This document shows positions 11,175 to 23,893 of a stretch of DNA of 64,000 nt, piece by piece. This DNA comes from Brassica napus (Eukaryota > Streptophyta > Magnoliopsida > Brassicales > Brassicaceae). Where the stretch lies: assembly GCF_020379485.1 (NCBI RefSeq), contig NC_063442.1, positions 14,816,009 to 14,880,008 of the forward strand, read 5' to 3'. The position numbers were made by a program, and so were the translations under genes. Every line of letters starts with the position of its first letter. Positions within the stretch are counted from its first letter, which is position 1. The notes under the pieces are model-generated. The model made no database searches. It saw nothing but the letters and a program-made list of their open reading frames with translations, and was not told the origin of the DNA.

Positions 11175-12174
11175 TTAGCCACTATATTAAGCTGTTGTTA
11201 GTCTAATTGTGTTTATTAAATCTAGAAATGTGAGCCCGGTAATATTAATCTTTCAAACCATAATATTATATAGTTTGTGTTCTTGTAATCCAATGTATTT
11301 CGAATATATTTTCAACTTTCAATTAATATTTTTTTCTCTCTATTCATGAACATATTCAATTTGGTAAACTATATTAAATTATAATATATTTTTTTGATTT
11401 TCACGTTTATTTTTTTGCATTCATAATAATTAATAATACAAATATTTGGACACGGATCAAACAGAAGCCTTTTAAGATTGATATCTCATGCTTCGCCGTT
11501 CGTCTTAAGCATAGGACCATATAATTAACGAGAACTGCGCTGGATAAAAAGCATGAGCTAAAAATGACAACAACAACGTTAACTGAATTTGTTTGATGAC
11601 AATCAACAATTGAAATTAAATTTGTTAACTATTAGATTTTGTCATGTCCGGGAAATGTTAAAGGCACATATTTCTGAATCTAACTAGTAACAAGCAAACT
11701 ACAAAAAAAAAAGTGTAGTTATTTAAGGGAAGTGTTGTAAGTTTTGATACTGATTTACTATTTTAATATGTGTTTTTTGCGCCACCTGCAAAAATAAAAT
11801 TTTGAAAATTTAAATTATTATTTTTTAAATACAAATTTGTTAATATTTTGATTTTATTATTTTCTTGCAATATTTATTCTAAAACTTTATTTAATTTTAT
11901 ATAAAATTAAGATAAAATAAAAAATTTATGTAAATTTATATTTAATTATATATATTTATGTATATATTTAAAATTATAATCTTGGAGATATTTTTTTATC
12001 TATTCTCTTAGTTAAAATATATAATTAAATTCAATAAAGATAAGATAAAATTTGGCTATGTATATAATTATCAAAATTTAAAACAAAAAAATATTTCTAA
12101 AATTTCGGAAATCATTGTAAGACCATTTAAACTAATTCATATAACAACAAATATTATAGTTTTTAATAATATAT
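11175..12174. other. AT-rich intergenic DNA
   Basis: No coding sequence or clear element termini. The last 60 bp (from about 12115) already match the repeat found at 10625. Confidence 0.4.
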
Positions 12175-13344
12175 ATTGTTTTCTATAATATAATTTTCAA
12201 ATATAAAATTTTGAAATTATAATCATCTACATAATATATGCAATATTATATTAATGTTTTTTTTGAACAACATATTAATGTATTTATCTTATTAAAAATA
12301 CCATACACATCGCTAAACATATATTTCTTTTAAAAATCCCAAAATAAAATTTAAAATTTATATACAAATTTCAAATCAAAATGACCATCTTTAAATTTGA
12401 CAAAACGTAACAGTATACATAATATTATAACATTTTATATTTCAATGTTTAATTTATCAATATAAAATTAACAAAGATAAATAACTTTGCACCATTAGTT
12501 CTGATTTAGTTAATATAAAATTTCATTAATTTTATCAATATAAAATTAACAGAGAGAAATGATTTTATATGTCAACACCATTAGTTTTGATTTGGTTCTT
12601 CGGGTACCAAAATTTTGGACCCTATAGGATATTCTACCAATTTAATTTTGGTTTTGGTATAATTTTTTTGGATCGGTTTTGGTTAAATTTTTTCAGTCTT
12701 GTATTTTGTTCATTCCTACCTATACCGTTTAGAGCCTTAGTCTTATTGAACATCTAATTATTGTTTTCTATAATATAATTTTCAAATATAAAATTTTGAA
12801 ATTATAATCATCTACATAATATATGCAATATTATATTAATGTTTTTTTTGAACAACATATTAATGTATTTATCTTATTAAAAATACCATACACATCGCTA
12901 AACATATATTTCTTTTAAAAATCCCAAAATAAAATTTAAAATTTATATACAAATTTCAAATCAAAATGACCATCTTTAAATTTGACAAAACGTAACAGTA
13001 TACATAATATTATAACATTTTATATTTCAATGTTTAATTTATCAATATAAAATTAACAGAGAGAAATAACTTTGCACCATTAGTTCTGATTTAGTTAATA
13101 TAAAATTTCATTAATTTTATCAATATAAAATTAACAGAGAGAAATGATTTTATATGTCAACACCATTAGTTCTGATTTGGTTCTTCGGGTACCAAAATTT
13201 TGGACCCTATAGGATATTCTACCAATTTAATTTTGGTTTTGGTATAACTTTTTTGGATCGGGTTTGGTTAAATTTTTTCAGTCTTGTATTTTGTTCATTC
13301 CTACCTATACCGTTTAGAGCCTTAGTCTTATTGAACATCTAATT
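12175..13344. repeat. Near-identical 585-bp tandem duplication
   Basis: Two head-to-tail copies, 12175-12759 and 12760-13344, each start attgttttctataatata and end ttgaacatctaatt. Differences are few: for example ataattttttt versus ataacttttttg and a handful of substitutions. Each copy contains the same 62-codon frame (12569 and 13154), which has no known domain. The near identity means the duplication is recent, or an assembly artefact. Confidence 0.9.
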
Positions 13345-13408
13345 ATAGAGTCTTGATTCTGTTATCTTACTTCTGCATTCTAACAGAGAGAAAGAGACAG
13401 AGGAGGGA

Positions 13409-13430
13409 GGGGGGGGGGGGGGGGGGGGGG
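13409..13430 (+). repeat. Homopolymer run of 22 G
   Basis: An unbroken run of 22 guanines, preceded by gaggaggga, lies 320 bp beyond the 3' end of the peroxidase gene. Long G runs are rare in plant DNA and can form quadruplexes. The reported length may not be reliable. Confidence 0.9.
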
Positions 13431-13747
13431 TCAGTGTTTTTAAAGAAGAAAAGATCACTGGTTTGATGATTTCCTAATTAATTTAATTTTCGTGCCAACA
13501 TTATCAACTATAAGATGTAACTTACAACCTCGATACTTATACATAATTATTATATGTATCTATATAACTTTAATACAATAATATGCATTCTCATCAAAAA
13601 CTAACATCCCTTCTTGAATTGTTAGACGATCATGCATATAATACATAGTTTTATAACATATATACCAACAAACCTTTATTCTCAGCAATTTATCCTCTCT
13701 CCGTGCGAATACAACACAAAAAATTATTATTTTTATGTGTATTCATC

Positions 13748-14731
13748 CTATACATTGAGATTGTTGAAGTGGTCGCACCTACGTCTCACTTCTCCTTCCC
13801 CATCACCCTTAACGCCGACCGTGCCCATTTTCTCCATCGCACGTGCGAAATCCTCAAAGAATGCTTTCTCGTTAGTTGCATAAAGCTCAACGAATGGTTT
13901 TGTGCTATTGTCTTTAATAAGGAGGTGGTCGGAAGCTAATAAACCTAGTCCTCTCTTTAGATTCTTGAAGTACATGTTGTCGAATTTTCCCGGAGTCATC
14001 ACATCGTTAAACGCCGCTATTGTGTCGTCCACAGTGTGGTTTTTACATAGTCCTTTGAGAGCGGTTGCGAATCGCGGGTTGATTTCTGGATCAGCTTTTG
14101 ATCCGAAGAGCCGGTCACTAAACTCTTTACAGTGAGAAAATCCTATTGTGTGAGCTCCACTTAAAGCTACCATCTCACGTAGACTAAACCCGTTTTTCTT
14201 GAACATCCCATGGATGTCATGGACCGTCTGGTTAGGCATGGGGACGTTTCCTTGGACTTTATGTGCTTTGGATTCGAGTCCGTCCTTACGACCAAGCTTT
14301 ACGTCGAAGTAAGGTCCTCCTACCATCGTGACAAGGTCACGCGTAGCCTGCGCTAAAATATCAGCGCATGATACCACACCGGGACAAGACAGCTCGAGAG
14401 CTGTCTTGATGCGATTCACAATGTCAAAAGCATCTCCTGGGAGGGATTCGTTGAGATCATCATCACGTTCCGCTTTGTTAAACGAGTTGGTGGCTATTAA
14501 AACAGATGCATCACAACCTTCAAGGAAACAGTCATGAAAAAATAGACGAAGTGTCCCGGCCGCAGTTGTCGGCTGTTGAGCTTGCTTCGTTGAAACGGCT
14601 TCACGCACGATTTTGTTGAAATCAGGGCACGTTTTTTGGTAGTAATCCGTTCTCAAGATAGCTACATCAGCTGATACGGCTGGTAAAACAACAACGAGAA
14701 AAATGAGGAGGACGAAGCGAGAGAGACACAT
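13748..14731 (-). CDS. PER65: Class III secretory peroxidase, PER65-like, intronless
   Basis: A 327-residue haem peroxidase of the secretory plant family, which oxidises phenolics or makes reactive oxygen species in the wall using H2O2. Residues 1-21 form a signal peptide ending near VSA. Catalytic residues are in place: distal Arg62 and His66 (RLFFHDCF), proximal haem ligand His194 (LSGAHTIG). All eight conserved cysteines are present (35, 67, 73, 116, 122, 201, 229, 319), giving four disulfides. Length is standard. The absence of introns fits the clade holding Arabidopsis PER31, PER41, PER63 and PER65. The neighbouring UPF1, At5g47020-like and At5g47030-like loci favour PER65 (At5g47000) over PER41. 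Nothing suggests decay. Confidence 0.93.
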   Translation of the reverse strand: MCLSRFVLLIFLVVVLPAVSADVAILRTDYYQKTCPDFNKIVREAVSTKQAQQPTTAAGTLRLFFHDCFLEGCDASVLIATNSFNKAERDDDLNESLPGDAFDIVNRIKTALELSCPGVVSCADILAQATRDLVTMVGGPYFDVKLGRKDGLESKAHKVQGNVPMPNQTVHDIHGMFKKNGFSLREMVALSGAHTIGFSHCKEFSDRLFGSKADPEINPRFATALKGLCKNHTVDDTIAAFNDVMTPGKFDNMYFKNLKRGLGLLASDHLLIKDNSTKPFVELYATNEKAFFEDFARAMEKMGTVGVKGDGEGEVRRRCDHFNNLNV

Positions 14732-15287
14732 ATTTTATGTCTGAAACAAGTTTTGGGAGTTAAATTTGAGAGAGATGTCTCGAGGTAGACTTCTCTACAA
14801 TCGATCTTGGTCGAAAGCAATTAGAAATGAAGAAGAAAGAAAAGGCTTTGCGACTATTTCATGTCTTAGGAGGTTACCAAGTAGAGGCTACGTAAATGGA
14901 TTGTTTTATATGTACGTGTGGTTGTTTTTTTTTTTGGATTTTTGTTTATTTCTATTTTTGAAATTTGCCAATTTTTTGTTTGGTTTATGTTGCTTATGAA
15001 TTTGGTTCTTGATTTTTTTTGGCATATATAAATACTGGCGTAAGAAAATGGAATACAAGAAAGTTTTGGTTTTATTATATAAAGATACTAGATTTTGATC
15101 CACGATTTGAAAGTACGGAATTTATTTCCTTTTAAAATTTTGGTCAATATGTTTTAATTATAATATTATGTATTTTTATATAAAATAATCTAACATATTT
15201 CATATATTTGTTATGTATTTTTATGTATTTAAGTATATTTTTGGTTACGTGTTTTTATAATTTGTTAGTATAATCTTGCTCAAATAA
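14732..15287. other. Upstream region of the peroxidase gene
   Basis: This 556-bp stretch should contain the minus-strand peroxidase promoter. A 77-codon plus-strand frame (14766-14999) has no domain and is probably chance. I could not assign a TATA box with confidence. Confidence 0.4.
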
Positions 15288-15449
15288 TCTAACACTACTA
15301 AAAGCCCGATACTAAGAGCTCTCAGCTATGCCACCTAGGACTAAAAAATTAGCCACTCACAAAGCAGCATTCGTCCAAGTCATCTTGGCTTCTCATTGTT
15401 TTTTTGGGCTCTGGACGTTCTGGGCCTGTTTGTTCTTTAGTCTATAGCC

Positions 15450-17600
15450 CACAAACCCTTCAACGCTAATTTGGATCGTCGCAGTCGAGCTACGACTCTT
15501 GACTCTTGCACTCACCCTCAACGTTCCAAACAAGAAATTCATCCGTCTGCAACTCGCCCTTAAAGTGAATTAAAGATATGCCCTCTAAATCACTCAATTC
15601 GATTCTTTACTCATTTCTTCGTGAGATATGGCATCGTTCCATCTCCCTTTCTTTCTCCTCCAATATAAACCCAGTTGTAAATCTTACTTTCAACCAAAAT
15701 CTAAAAATTCTGTGGAAGAACATAAAGCTATGGCCATAAAATCTGTTCAGTCCTACGGCGAGTCTCCACTGCTCAATTTTCCGTCGACGTGTGAACCTTG
15801 GTTCTATTAATTCAGGTTACATATGATTAACAATTGAAGTCTCGATGGAAATTCCAATGATTCTAGACGGTTGAATCATCAAAAACTTCACTAACTCAGG
15901 TACTATGCTCTAATCTGAAACCATGTTGTTCTGTTTGTTTCTTGGTGTCATTGTTGGGTTCTGTTTCACCTCTCCGTTCGCAAGAGAGTTTATTTGGGTG
16001 AATAATGGAGCGGTCCAGCCGCACCAGTGAAAAAGGTTTGCCTTCTGACAATCGGACCCATCACTTGAATGGATCAGTCCTCGAATCATATTGAATTAGC
16101 GTTTTGTGAAAATTAGTTACCAAAACGTGGTGTTTGTAGTTTGATTGTGGCAGTTAGTGTTGCGGGCGAAGGAAGTGAATCTTACCCGGAACGACCCGAC
16201 TAGCCCTTCGTCTTTTCATTGTCGGCAAAAAAACCTAAAGTAATCAAGGATTTCCCGAGGTAGTCTGCAGAATGGACATGATGGTAAACAATATTATTTT
16301 TCATTTCTATGAGCATACTACTTAAGTCATAGTGTAAAGGTAAATATTGGTCGTGTCATGGTTGTTTTGTGTTTTGTATGTTTACACAAAAGCAAGAAAA
16401 AACTGAAGATCCCACTAGACAGGTTAGAATTATTACAATTACAATTTCAATCACAAGAACACCATTCGTTTACACACCTTCCGACTTCTATCAAAAGTCT
16501 TCTTGATACTATGTTAAACATCTCTTCTTTTAGTAATACCAATATAAATAACATTTGTTACTTTGTTGTTTTTGTTTCTTTGTGAATGAAACATTGTAAA
16601 TGTTTCAACTTGGTGTCAAGATTGGAGAGAGAGTACTTATACAGCAATCTTGCGGGAAGTGATCAAAGCTCGGGTGACGACTCTCAACATATCTGACATT
16701 GTTCACATAACCTTAACAAGTAAGTTTGGTCAGTGAAGATTCCAGTTTCTTTCTGTCAGTGTGTAGGGATTGTTCGCATACAAAATGTTAGAATCTCTAC
16801 AAAGACAGAATAATATTAGAGTCTCCAGTGGCACCTTTGTGTATGCCGTATTGTTTTCCTTTCCGCTTGAATAAAATAGATCTCAGCCAAAAAAATTAAA
16901 ACATGGGCCACATTCGGATGCAAGGCAAGTGGAGTTAAGGATCAATGGAATTGGCGAAATATGATGGAAACCCTTCATTACGAGACGGAGAGATTTAAAA
17001 CTGAGATTCAGATTCATTCCTTGAGATTTATTTAAGAAACAATGTTTGCTAACATAGACACATACAACAGTGGGACAATCACATATAAAGCAGAAGAACT
17101 GAAGTAAGGATTATCCAAATTTGAATCTAGACTCACAGAGGTAGAAGTGAAGCAGCTCATGAAAGTTGTAAGTTGGTTGAAACTATTTTTCTATTCCATT
17201 ATTTTGCTATAAAACTCATGTATCCATGGAATTCTGCTTTTGGCTGGTGTTAATAGGGATGGGCTAATCTGATTGCATCAAGTTCATTCCTGCAACATTG
17301 CTTGAAAGTATTGAGAATCTTCACAAAGCCTTCCAGAATTAGACAAAGACAGTAACAAGTAAACAACACATTTCTTCTCGGCTCTTTCCTTCTTTACTGT
17401 CATATAAATAAGTAAGAGTCTGCTTTGCTTTCGATCAAAACTTTTGCGCAGAGACGAATAAGAAGCTGTGCTGGAGGAATATGGAATGGAAATGATGCAA
17501 CAGTTAAAGAGGTTCCCTCAGATGACAATTCATATAACATGAGCTTAAAAAATGTCATCATCATTTCTGGGTGCCGTTTTTGATCAATGTCTTTCTCCAG
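15450..17600 (+). other. Gene-like sequence inside the Helitron, unidentified
   Basis: Base composition and exon-like blocks separated by GTAAGT-like and pyrimidine-AG signals suggest transcribed or captured host sequence; examples lie near 16620-16725 and 17440-17550. Short ATG frames exist (15628-15810; 16358-16585), but none shows a domain I know. It could be a decayed Helitron-encoded gene or a captured gene fragment. Confidence 0.3.
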
Positions 17601-20240
17601 TTAAGTTCCTCTCACGGCAGAGCTTCACTTTGATTGAAGAGATATTATCCTTCACTTTTTTATTTTTATGATCTTTTAATGTAACACATACTTCTCATGT
17701 TATATGTCTTTAATATAGCATCTGTAATCTCTATAACATTATGGACGACCAGTATGCTCATTTTGAACTATGCATGACAGCTCTTGCATGGGCTGTTAAC
17801 AAAAGGTTACTGATATGCTGAGAGAATAGAATGACTCATTGAATGCGTGATGGAAATTGAACTCCTCACAAGAATACACGAACACTTGGTGTATTTAATA
17901 AAAATTATAATTAGTTTCTTTTTATGTTGTTGTCGTATTATTTTCAGAAAATAAAAAGTTATAGGTCTAAAAACAGTTTTTTTTTTTTTAATATTAGTAT
18001 GTGATTTTAGAAACTATAGATTGATTGCTTAGGAATTAGGAGAAATAAGACAAGTAATTAACAGATTTTTTACAGTTTGGTTTTGGGTTTATATATTATC
18101 CAAATTCTTATTGAACACGAAAGATGTAAACTTTTTAAAAATTCAAGTAAAACAAAAAACAAACAAAAACAAATAAATTTCTAACATTGCTTGATAAGGC
18201 TAATGTATAAACACAAAATAGTTGGTAATACTATAAACATATAATACAATACTAAAAAAATATATAATTTGTTTTATTGGTCTGTAGCATCACTCCATAA
18301 AGAGAACGATGTTGAAATTACAAAGTAGTTGACTGAAGATAAAATTTGATTAAATTTTTTTTTGGAATAGAAGATGGTTATTATTAACCTTATTAACATT
18401 TTCGAACTGTAACCAGTGGCCAATCTGCATAGGTTTTGGGAAGAGCAACTGCCACCTATGATTTTGTGGAAGTTGTTTAAAAACTTTTTATGTTTGATCT
18501 TTTTTATATGTTATTTTATAAGGTGAATTGGTGAAATAACAAAAAAAAAGTTGTAAAAAAACAGTTGTAGAAAGGAGAAGAGATTTACATACGAAAATTG
18601 AATTATTTTTGCGGTTAGAAAGTGTAATTTCTGTATTTTATACTTTTCTGTCCCGAATGAAAATAGATTCTACATCTGTTAGTGGTTGTAATTTTCTAAG
18701 TTTTGAAAGAAGATCACTATTGTAAGTGTAAATTCTGTAAAGTTCCTTTGTGAAATGTGAAAAAAGTATTATAGTGAAAATTCAGATTATCAAATATTTT
18801 TTACATATAGAAAGAAGATTAAGTAAACATTTCTGATCTTTTACCTTCCAATTTATCAATTAAAAATATTTTGTCTTTACAAAAGTTATAGTGAAAAATC
18901 ATCTCATATTTGAAATTGGAGAAAATTTTGAAGGCCATGTTAAGTTTTTGGTTTTCAAATAATATTCTGATATACTGATTAACTTCATGACTGTATAACG
19001 TGAGCCATCATACATTAGCTGTATAATATAATTTATTTACAAAATAGTATAATGAACAATTAAATAAGCAAAATAACATAAACAATTTTTCAAAGCTTCC
19101 GTTTAAAAAGATGATTTTTTTCTATCAGAATTATTTTTATCTTAAATTTTATTTAAAATTACACATATATAGTTAAAAATAACAAAATAAAAATACTAAG
19201 TTTTTAACTCAATGTGACACAAATAAATTGATGATTCAAAAATTGAATGAAACAAAAAATACGCCTAAAATAAAAAAAATCCTAGAATTTTTATAATGAA
19301 AAATTCCTAAATTCTAAATTAGCTGATATCTTAAGTAAAATAACTAGCATATTGGTGAATCTATAAGAATTACCAACATTATTGTAATATTATATTTTCA
19401 TACAATACAATTAAATTCATAAAAAAATATTAGAAGTTTCAAATGGAAACTAAATATTAAATACAAAAAAAACATATACATCATCCCACATAAGAAATAA
19501 GCAGAATTCTATAAAAAGGAAGAAAAAAATATTGTTCTCTACCATCACAATCTTTATTGTCGTGCTTTTTATTTGTTTCATAAAATATAATCCTATTTTA
19601 AAACTAAAAATTTGATATATTGAACAAAAAAATTTAAAGAATATTATCCATTTATAAATAAGTTAAAATACAAAATTTATTGAAATATTAAATTAACCAT
19701 AATTAAGAAAATAAGATAAAACAATAAAAGGTACAATATCAAATAATAATAAAATAGTAAACCGATAAAATTCAAATAAAAATTATGTCTATTCAAAAAA
19801 ATAGTATGCCTTCATTTGTATTTAAAATTTAAGTGAACTAATTGCTTCTTTAAAAATTTCAGGCTCTCTTTTCATACAATCTGCATTACATATGCCTATC
19901 ATTTCTTAGAAATACTCTACCATTTTAGTTCAGATTTCTGTTTTTATTCATGGTATCAACTTTTCCTCCTTTCATACAGAATTTATCAATTTTAAACATG
20001 ATTCAATCATTATTTCAGCTACCACACTCTTTCCTTACCGTACTCCACATCACCATAAAATTTTAACTATGGCAACCTTTCTCCACATATACTTAAAATA
20101 ATCTAATTTTTTATGATCCTACTAAAACCTTAGGAATATTTTAAATAACAAGCTCCATATCTTCAATTTTACCCGTCCAACATTTATTAAACATAGCAAC
20201 TATATTTTCTAAATCTTTGAAGATTTCTTTCTAAATAAAA
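17601..20240. other. AT-rich Helitron interior
   Basis: More than 2.6 kb without a coding frame or internal element borders. It leads into the terminal hairpin at 20249. Confidence 0.4.
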
Positions 20241-20385
20241 CACATTTTCCGCGCGTAGCGCGGAGAAAGACTCTAGTTTATCTAACGAAAAGAAAGGAAA
20301 AACTATAACTATATGTATTTTGAATTAATGATTCTCCTCTTTAAAGATATGGCAATATAGAAAACCAACTAAAATAATAAACTGA

Positions 20386-22037
20386 CTAGATAGTAACCCG
20401 CGCTTTGCGCGGGATAAGATGTCTATATTAATGTTGAAATTATATATTATGATTATGTATAACATAAAGTATACTTTAACCGATAGTTAGATAGAGCTAA
20501 AAGTATGAATATTATCAGGGGTGAAGCTATAGAATTTTTTATAATGAGTTCACTAATATTAAAATTTAATATACGGTGTTTGCAAGTTTGAGAAGAAGCT
20601 TTGGAAAATATTTTTTTATATTTCACCTATCCTGTTGTAGTAGTTATGGACTTAGGGGTTTAACACATAAAATCGAAATAAAAGTGGATCAATGACATAT
20701 TATAAGCAAAACAATAACTGTGTGAAATAAAAAAAAAAGTATAGCTCCTTTAAATTCAAAAAAAAAAATAGTTGCATAATAAAAGAAATTGAAGGTTATT
20801 TGACTCTCTAAATTGTAAATGTTGTTCTAGATGCGACCAGCACGTGAGACTTGCTGGTGGTTCGTTCCTGGAAGTTTCTTCTCATCTTCAAGGTCGTCTA
20901 ATGCAGAGCTCTCATGGCGGCAAAAGTGGTAACACTCGGATGCTTATATTGCTTGCTCGAGAAGACTAATACGCTAAGCCGAAACGACTTACAGTGATTC
21001 AGTCTCTTCGAAACAGAGATCAACTCATCGAGCAGTAACTAAATCGAATACGGCACATTTATCTTGAGATAGATTTTCAACGTTCTCTTTCAGCAATGAG
21101 AGACGGTTCTCAAGAACGTGAGTGCTCTGCTAAATGCATGAAAGCAAGTATGGAGAAAAGAGTTTTTTTCATTAACACTTGGCATTATACTAAAGTTTCA
21201 TCGCTTTGTCGTCTCTACGGATCTGTCGACTTAATAGCGATAGATCAGATGGGTTAGCGTTTTTAACATAAACGTATAGAGGAATAAGGAATCTTAATTG
21301 ATGCTATGATTATATTGAGAAAATTGATAAATCAAATAATCAAACTTGAAGCTGAAGGTTTATCGTCGAGAAAAGTATACATGGTTTGAATATTTTTTAA
21401 AGGAATGTTAGTGTGAACGCATTAAATGCACAGTTTTGGTGAAAAACGTTCTCTGCGTGACAGCTAAGCGTTTTACTAAATAAAAGTTTCTCGTGAAACC
21501 ACGTCACCACGTCACATTCCTTGCCAATAAACTTTTAAAGTAAGTTTTAAAAATGCTTCTCCTTATATAGGGGATCTTATTTTGCATACAATATAATAGA
21601 TCCGGTTTATTAAGGCATTAAACCGGAAATAAATTTGGTGCCATACAGTTAAAAAAAATTTATATGGTCAAATAAAACGTATGAATATTTATGTTTTTAC
21701 GGCTGATATCTTGACCCATCATATGAATATGGTCAATTTCAATATAATGTGCTCTAAAAAAATATGTATGATTTGCTATTAAATGTTTTCTATGTTAGTT
21801 GATTTGGAACATGAAACCATAAAAGGAAATATGTATATATTTCGTGAAGGGAATAGGTTAACAGGGGTTATAATAATTGAATTAAAGATATTAGTATTAA
21901 AAAGTTATTTTTGATTGGTTGAATTTGAAAGTGTAGAAATTAACTAAAAATTCTAATAAGGAAATGGTATGCCATTGTAATTAACTTAAAAACTCAAGGA
22001 CAAAATCCTAGTTGAGATTTTGCTTTAATATTATAGA
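20386..22037 (-). mobile_element. Non-autonomous Helitron, minus strand, 1652 bp
   Basis: On the minus strand the element starts A|TCTATAATATTAAAGCAAAA at 22037 and ends with the perfect hairpin cccgcgcaaagcgcggg (20397-20413), then CTAG (20386-20389) and T. Both ends fit the Helitron rule of insertion between A and T. The interior has a mid-GC segment (20830-21300) that may be captured sequence but shows no domain. It lies 110 bp from the 3' end of the previous Helitron, in opposite orientation. Confidence 0.7.
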
Positions 22038-23893
22038 TTGAACTCTAAAATTGGTATATAGAAATTGATTATGTTCGATGGACCTGGTATTGTCATAATT
22101 ATAATGATATAACTTTAAGACGATAATAGATTTTGATATGCGCTTTAAAAGAGTGGGATTAATTTTTATTCAAAACATTATTTACTGAGAATTTAGAAAT
22201 TTTATACATATGTATTTTTATAAAAGATATGTTTTTAAAATATAGATAATTAAATTAAAATTTACATGAATATGATTTTATGAAAAAAATGAGAGCTTTA
22301 AATTATAATACAAATTTATTTTATTACTATCAACAACAAATTTACATGAATATGATTTCATTAAAATTTACATGATAATCCACCTGTATTAATTTTTCTT
22401 ATATTTGAAAGCTTTAAATTATAATACAAATTTATTTTATTACTATATAAATTAACTATATGTCACACAACCCCTCTCATACTTGATAAATATATTGAAT
22501 TATTTTAATTATGAAAAATTAAAAATATATATATATATATATATATATTAAAATATGAAACTATTTCTTAGTTTATATATCATACTTTAATATTTTGTTT
22601 AAATAAGTTAAAGTATCTTGTAAAATTCATGAATATATGTTATTCTTTAATTTTATATTTTTAAAATATTTAGTAAGTGGATTAAGTTACTTTATATTAT
22701 TAATTGGTGTAAAAATTTAATTATGAATATAAATTACGTATATATAAATATTATAGAAATTTTATTTTTATTTTATAAATCAAAAATGAATTAATATTTG
22801 TTTATAATTGTAGTTAATATACATTATGAATTTTATTAAAATTAAATATTAAAATAATATATTTACATTTCAATAAAAAATTATTAAAAGATATTATTAA
22901 AATGCATTCTTAAAAAGATACTTAAGAATATCTTGTTATATATTTTAATTCAAAATATTAAAAGAATAAGTTAGATATGACAAATATTTAACAATAACTA
23001 AGTTAGTTGTAGGAGAAATAATAGAAATTAAATAAATGTAATGGTCCAGCCTACACTCTTTGTAAGTAGATAAAAATTGAATCTGTTTTATTTGTAGTGA
23101 TATATGATAAACACTATAGGCAATGTATATAATAATTATTCCAAAAATACAAATATATATAATAGTGTTCAAAGGCTGGACCTAATAATTTTGGGTTTAG
23201 AAGCAAAAATAAAAAAATTTATCTCTAATATATCACCGGTAAAATTAGAATGGTGGAAGAATCGAGCCTTTGCACAATATGACTAGCTTAAAGCCAACTG
23301 AACCAACCAATCTTTTATCAAAATGGCTTCTAAAATGTATTTAAGGATACTGATCATAAAACATATGTTTGATGGGCTTATACTCTGGACCGGCTCTGAA
23401 TGTTCATCATATATATTTTTTGCACTCTTTGGGTTAACTGCGACTGTGATTCATATGAAATATTCGGGATGAAACATGAAATAAAAAAATTGAAGTCCTA
23501 AATAGTTCACAATTATTTAATTTTGAATCCAGAACTAGCTAACACGATTATTTAATTTTATGATATTTAAATTTATGTTTTTATATTTAGAGTGGTCCTA
23601 ACATTTCACTAATTCTTCTAAAAATTACATATGTTACTGCATACTTAAGAACAATAAATTAAATTTGTGGTCGCTAAATCTTTTCTAAAATCTCGGCCCC
23701 ATTGATTTGTTTAATGGAAATGGGGTCAAAATTGGGTTTGTTCATATATGAAGATATAAACACTGACTTCAGATATTAAAAAATAAAAATATTATTTTAT
23801 TACCACATACTGAAGTAAAACAATAGAAAAATATTTATTTTGATGCTTGCATGTAGAAAGTCATCATCATATTCGATAATCCAGATGGAAGAA
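22038..23893. other. AT-rich intergenic DNA
   Basis: No gene is visible. It contains an AT dinucleotide run at 22525-22549. A short inverted pair ggtccagcc (23043-23051) and ggctggacc (23173-23181) might bound a small degenerate MITE, but the arms do not extend beyond 9 bp. Confidence 0.45.

Larger units (their letters stand above)
15288..20276 (+). mobile_element. Candidate 5-kb Helitron, plus strand
   Basis: The 3' terminus is clear: hairpin ccgcgcgtagcgcgg at 20249-20263, then CTAG at 20273-20276 followed by T. The proposed start is A|TCTAACACTACTAAAAGCCC at 15288. The first 2.5 kb are gene-like in composition, the last 2.3 kb AT-rich. No complete Rep/helicase or RPA gene is recognisable. 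The pairing of ends is an inference. Confidence 0.45.

Noticed and set aside
12569..13342. Two near-identical 62-codon frames at 12569 and 13154
   Set aside because: Their similarity comes from the 585-bp duplication; the sequence is low in complexity and shows no gene signals.
23043..23181. Small MITE bounded by ggtccagcc and ggctggacc
   Set aside because: The inverted arms stop after 9 bp and no target duplication is evident.
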